This document shows positions 19,102 to 20,541 of a stretch of 20,541 bases of DNA, piece by piece. The notes beneath the pieces are model-generated. The model did no database searches, had not been told where the DNA came from, and saw only the letters and a list, made by a program, of their open reading frames with translations. The stretch comes from a virus: IMG/VR virus record IMGVR_UViG_3300029309_000427, positions 1-20,541 of that record. One strand, given 5' to 3'. Made by a program: the position numbers and the translations under genes. Every line of letters begins with the position of its first letter. Positions within the stretch are counted from its first letter, which is position 1.

Positions 19102-19236
19102 ATGGCAACACCTAAAAACAAAGCACTATACAATAGAGTAAAATCTGAAGCCAAACGAAAGTTCAAGGTTTGGCCCTCGGCATATGCTTCTGCATGGCTT
19201 GTTAAAACGTATAAAAAACGTGGTGGCAAGTACTAA
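19102..19236 (+). CDS. DUF5872-like N-terminal half as a separate gene (44 aa)
   Basis: A 44-residue protein: NKALYNRVKSEAKRKFKVWP, then SAYASAWLVKTYKKRGGKY. The pattern 'LYxxVKxEAKxKFxVWPSAYAxxWLVxxYKKRGGxY' is the conserved N-terminal block of a DUF5872-like family I know from marine viruses and phages, where it is often joined to the 'KWF..W.DV..CGR...YP.C.P' block carried by the next gene. The stop overlaps the next start (TAATG). The role of the family is unknown; the sequence suggests a nucleic-acid-binding mini-domain. Confidence 0.7.
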   Translation: MATPKNKALYNRVKSEAKRKFKVWPSAYASAWLVKTYKKRGGKY

Positions 19237-19460
19237 TGGCAAAAGGTGGACTACGAAAGTGGTTTGCTGAAGATTGGCGAGACGTCAAGACAGGTAAGAA
19301 GTGTGGAAGATCTGGCAAAGAAAAAAAAACCAGACCTTATCCTGCTTGTAGACCAAGATCTGTAGCTGGAAGAATAAGTAAGTCAGAAGCTCGTAAAAAA
19401 ACTGGCCCAAGAAAAGTCAAATGGTCAGTAACAGCATCAGGAAGGAAAAGAAAATCATGA
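19236..19460 (+). CDS. DUF5872-like C-terminal half (74 aa)
   Basis: A 74-residue protein with KGGLRKWFAEDWRDVKTGKK then CGRSGKEKKTRPYPACRPRS. The motif 'KWFxEDWRDVKTGKKCGRSGKE...RPYPACRP' is a recognisable block in marine viral and phage proteins. Two cysteines (Cys23, Cys38) might bind a metal together with others, but only two are visible. The protein is strongly basic (ends RKRKS). It follows the other half directly and overlaps the next gene by ATGA. Confidence 0.75.
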   Translation: MAKGGLRKWFAEDWRDVKTGKKCGRSGKEKKTRPYPACRPRSVAGRISKSEARKKTGPRKVKWSVTASGRKRKS

Positions 19461-19609
19461 TGAAAACAGTAAAAGCTCCTAAAGGATTTCATTGGATGAA
19501 AAAAGGTAGTGGATATAATCTAATGAAACACTCAGGAAAGTTTAAACCACATAAAGGTGGATCTTTAGTAGCTAAATTTAAAATACAAAAAGTACATAAA
19601 GGTGGCTAA
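19457..19609 (+). CDS. Basic mini-protein with KAPKGFHWMK motif (50 aa)
   Basis: A 50-residue protein from the ATG at 19457 (ATGA overlap with the upstream stop). KTVKAPKGFHWMKKGSGYNL and MKHSGKFKPHKGG, then SLVAKFKIQKVHK, form a repetitive, basic beta-type pattern that I recall as a conserved small marine-phage protein. Function unknown. The next gene starts on a GTG inside its end. Confidence 0.65.
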   Translation: MMKTVKAPKGFHWMKKGSGYNLMKHSGKFKPHKGGSLVAKFKIQKVHKGG

Positions 19610-19883
19610 GACACCTGCATGGCAAAGAAAAGAAGGCAAATCCAAAAGTGGGGGTTTGAATAGGAAAGGTATAGCTTCATATAGACGTGCTAATCCTGGA
19701 TCTAAGCTAAAAATGGCAGTAACTACAAAGCCATCAAAATTAAAAAAAGGATCTAAAGCAGCTAAACGTAGAGCTAGTTTTTGTGCTAGAATGAAAGGTA
19801 TGAAAAGTAAACTTACTTCTGCCAAAACTGCAAGAGATCCAAATAGTAGAATAAACAAAGCATTAAGAAAGTGGAATTGTTAA
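19602..19883 (+). CDS. DUF6321-like basic protein (93 aa, GTG start)
   Basis: A 93-residue protein starting on GTG (19602). It carries PAWQRKEGKSKSGGLNRKGI then ASYRRANPGSKLK, and later KAAKRRASFCARMKGM. This 'AWxRxEGxxxxGGLNxKGxxSYxRxNPGxxLKxAVT...RRxSFCxRMxGMK' layout matches the DUF6321-type domain that appears in marine phages and bacteria, of unknown function. Strongly basic and probably DNA- or RNA-binding. No ribosome site is good, so translation probably depends on coupling with the upstream gene (8-base overlap). Confidence 0.8.
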   Translation: MAKTPAWQRKEGKSKSGGLNRKGIASYRRANPGSKLKMAVTTKPSKLKKGSKAAKRRASFCARMKGMKSKLTSAKTARDPNSRINKALRKWNC

Positions 19884-20113
19884 TGGCAAAAAATAGATTA
19901 GAAAAACTAGCAGATGAATTGATGAGACTTTCTCCAGAAGAAGGTCAGCAATTAGGTCTTATAATGAGATCTAGAATGATGCCTGAAGTTGCAAGACAAC
20001 AAGGCTTACTTCAACAACCAACCCCACAAATGGCACAAATGGGCAAAAGACCAAATCAAATGGCTATGCCTACAACAAGAGATGCTGCTATGCGTGGATT
20101 ATTGAAAGGATAA
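19883..20113 (+). CDS. Small hypothetical protein (76 aa)
   Basis: About 76 residues from the ATG at 19883, which overlaps the previous stop (TAATG); an in-frame Met upstream is unlikely. Helical N-terminus (NRLEKLADELMRLSPEEGQQ) followed by a Gln/Pro/Met-rich middle and a short basic end. Unlike its neighbours it is not strongly basic. No family is recognised. Confidence 0.65.
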   Translation: MAKNRLEKLADELMRLSPEEGQQLGLIMRSRMMPEVARQQGLLQQPTPQMAQMGKRPNQMAMPTTRDAAMRGLLKG

Positions 20114-20118
20114 ACACT

Positions 20119-20226
20119 ATGCCAATGGGAAAAGGAACATATGGTTCAAAAAAAGGTAGACCACCTAAAAAAGGTAAAATGAAAAAAGGAAAAAAAAAAG
20201 TTAAAAAAATGATGAAAGGATACTAA
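20119..20226 (+). CDS. Lys/Gly-rich microprotein (35 aa)
   Basis: A 35-residue gene beginning MGKGTYGSKKGRPPKKG after MP, then more Lys. The start GKGTYGSKxGRPPKK is one I recall in small proteins found just before the packaging and portal genes of marine phages. Coupled to the next gene by TAATG. Confidence 0.6.
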   Translation: MPMGKGTYGSKKGRPPKKGKMKKGKKKVKKMMKGY

Positions 20227-20330
20227 TGAAAGGCTTAACTAAAGCACAAAAAACATTACCTCCAAGACTTCAAAAAGAAATAATAAAGTCTAACATGAAA
20301 AAAAATAAAAAGAAAAAGAAAAAGAAATAA
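20226..20330 (+). CDS. Poly-lysine-tailed microprotein (34 aa)
   Basis: A 34-residue gene coupled on both sides by TAATG. The N-terminal half is KGLTKAQKTLPPRLQKEI and the last eleven residues are almost all Lys. The A-rich codons for Lys make the DNA look like low-complexity sequence, but the perfect coupling supports translation. Function unknown. Confidence 0.55.
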   Translation: MKGLTKAQKTLPPRLQKEIIKSNMKKNKKKKKKK

Positions 20331-20541
20331 TGAAAATATACGCAGGCGATAGAAACTTTATAAAAAGACCTAAAAAGAAAACTCCTATTAAGGATTTTCT
20401 TAAGAAAGGTACTGTTAAGGGTATAAAGTTTGCAGGAAAAGTAGCAATTAATCCAATTACTTTAGCTTTTGGTGCTGGTGCAGCTATTAAAAAAGCATCA
20501 GAAAGAAAACCATTTAAGTTTCCTACAACAAAAAGATTTGA
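20330..20541 (+). CDS. Basic protein with Gly/Ala-rich hydrophobic segment (partial, 3' end outside window)
   Basis: Starts in a TAATG overlap and runs off the right edge after 70 residues. Basic N-terminus (RNFIKRPKKKTPIKDFLKK), then a Gly/Ala segment (VAINPITLAFGAGAAIKKAS) that may be membrane-active, then more basic residues. Context places it before genes beyond the window; function unknown. Confidence 0.65.
   Translation, partial: MKIYAGDRNFIKRPKKKTPIKDFLKKGTVKGIKFAGKVAINPITLAFGAGAAIKKASERKPFKFPTTKRF

Noticed and set aside
1-20541. CRISPR array, insertion sequence or transposase
   Set aside because: No regularly spaced repeats of 23-40 bases, no transposase motifs and no terminal inverted repeats were seen.

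Overview
This is a fragment of a tailed double-stranded DNA phage genome. It is AT-rich (roughly one third G+C by eye), very densely packed, and full of stop/start overlaps (TAATG, ATGA). Many gene products resemble families that recur in marine phages from metagenomes: DUF3310, DUF5872-like and DUF6321-like basic proteins, P5-like muralytic proteins, GTA-type 3-TM holins. An uncultured marine podovirus-like or siphovirus-like phage of an alphaproteobacterial host (possibly SAR11-like) is the best guess. The host is inference. No terminase, portal, capsid, DNA polymerase or integrase lies in the window, so the genome is incomplete here.

Layout. (1) 1-6440, + strand: the end of the virion module, with Gly/Ala-rich and Lys-rich proteins, a protein with a tape-measure-style C-terminal motif, and a 1070-residue protein that looks like an ejected internal virion protein. 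(2) 6440-9144, + strand: a lysis-centred block with an XhlA-like membrane protein, a small exported Cys protein, a calcineurin-like phosphoesterase, a P5-like endolysin, a 3-TM holin, a zinc ribbon, a TM/coiled-coil protein and a second small exported Cys protein. (3) 9141-11647, - strand: DUF3310 and small genes, an SSB-like protein and a PD-(D/E)XK nuclease. (4) 11627-13362, + strand island: a DnaA domain-IV-like protein, an HTH protein, an HNH/DUF968-like protein and two unknowns, ending in a structured 3' region and an intrinsic terminator. (5) 13363-13671: a convergent junction rich in RNA structure. (6) 13672-18155, - strand: about 18 small, mostly overlapping genes (early type), including an XRE regulator, zinc-ribbon and coiled-coil proteins, broken by hairpins that lack U-tracts. 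(7) 18156-18568: a non-coding divergent region with short direct repeats, a near-consensus DnaA box, an AT-rich tract and several strong hairpins, the best origin/control-region candidate. (8) 18569-20541, + strand: a cascade of small, strongly basic proteins, presumably the start of the late operon.

How it may work together: the divergent region at 18.2-18.5 kb probably launches the - strand early genes leftward and the + strand late genes rightward. The SSB-like protein, PD-(D/E)XK nuclease, HNH protein and DnaA-like protein form a recombination/replication set. The virion and lysis genes at the left end would close the late programme on a circular or terminally redundant map. The most unusual items are the candidate origin paired with a phage DnaA-domain-IV-like protein, the 22-position repeat shared by two intergenic regions, the multi-branched RNA at 13365-13454, and the head-to-head overlap of two divergent genes at 11627-11647.
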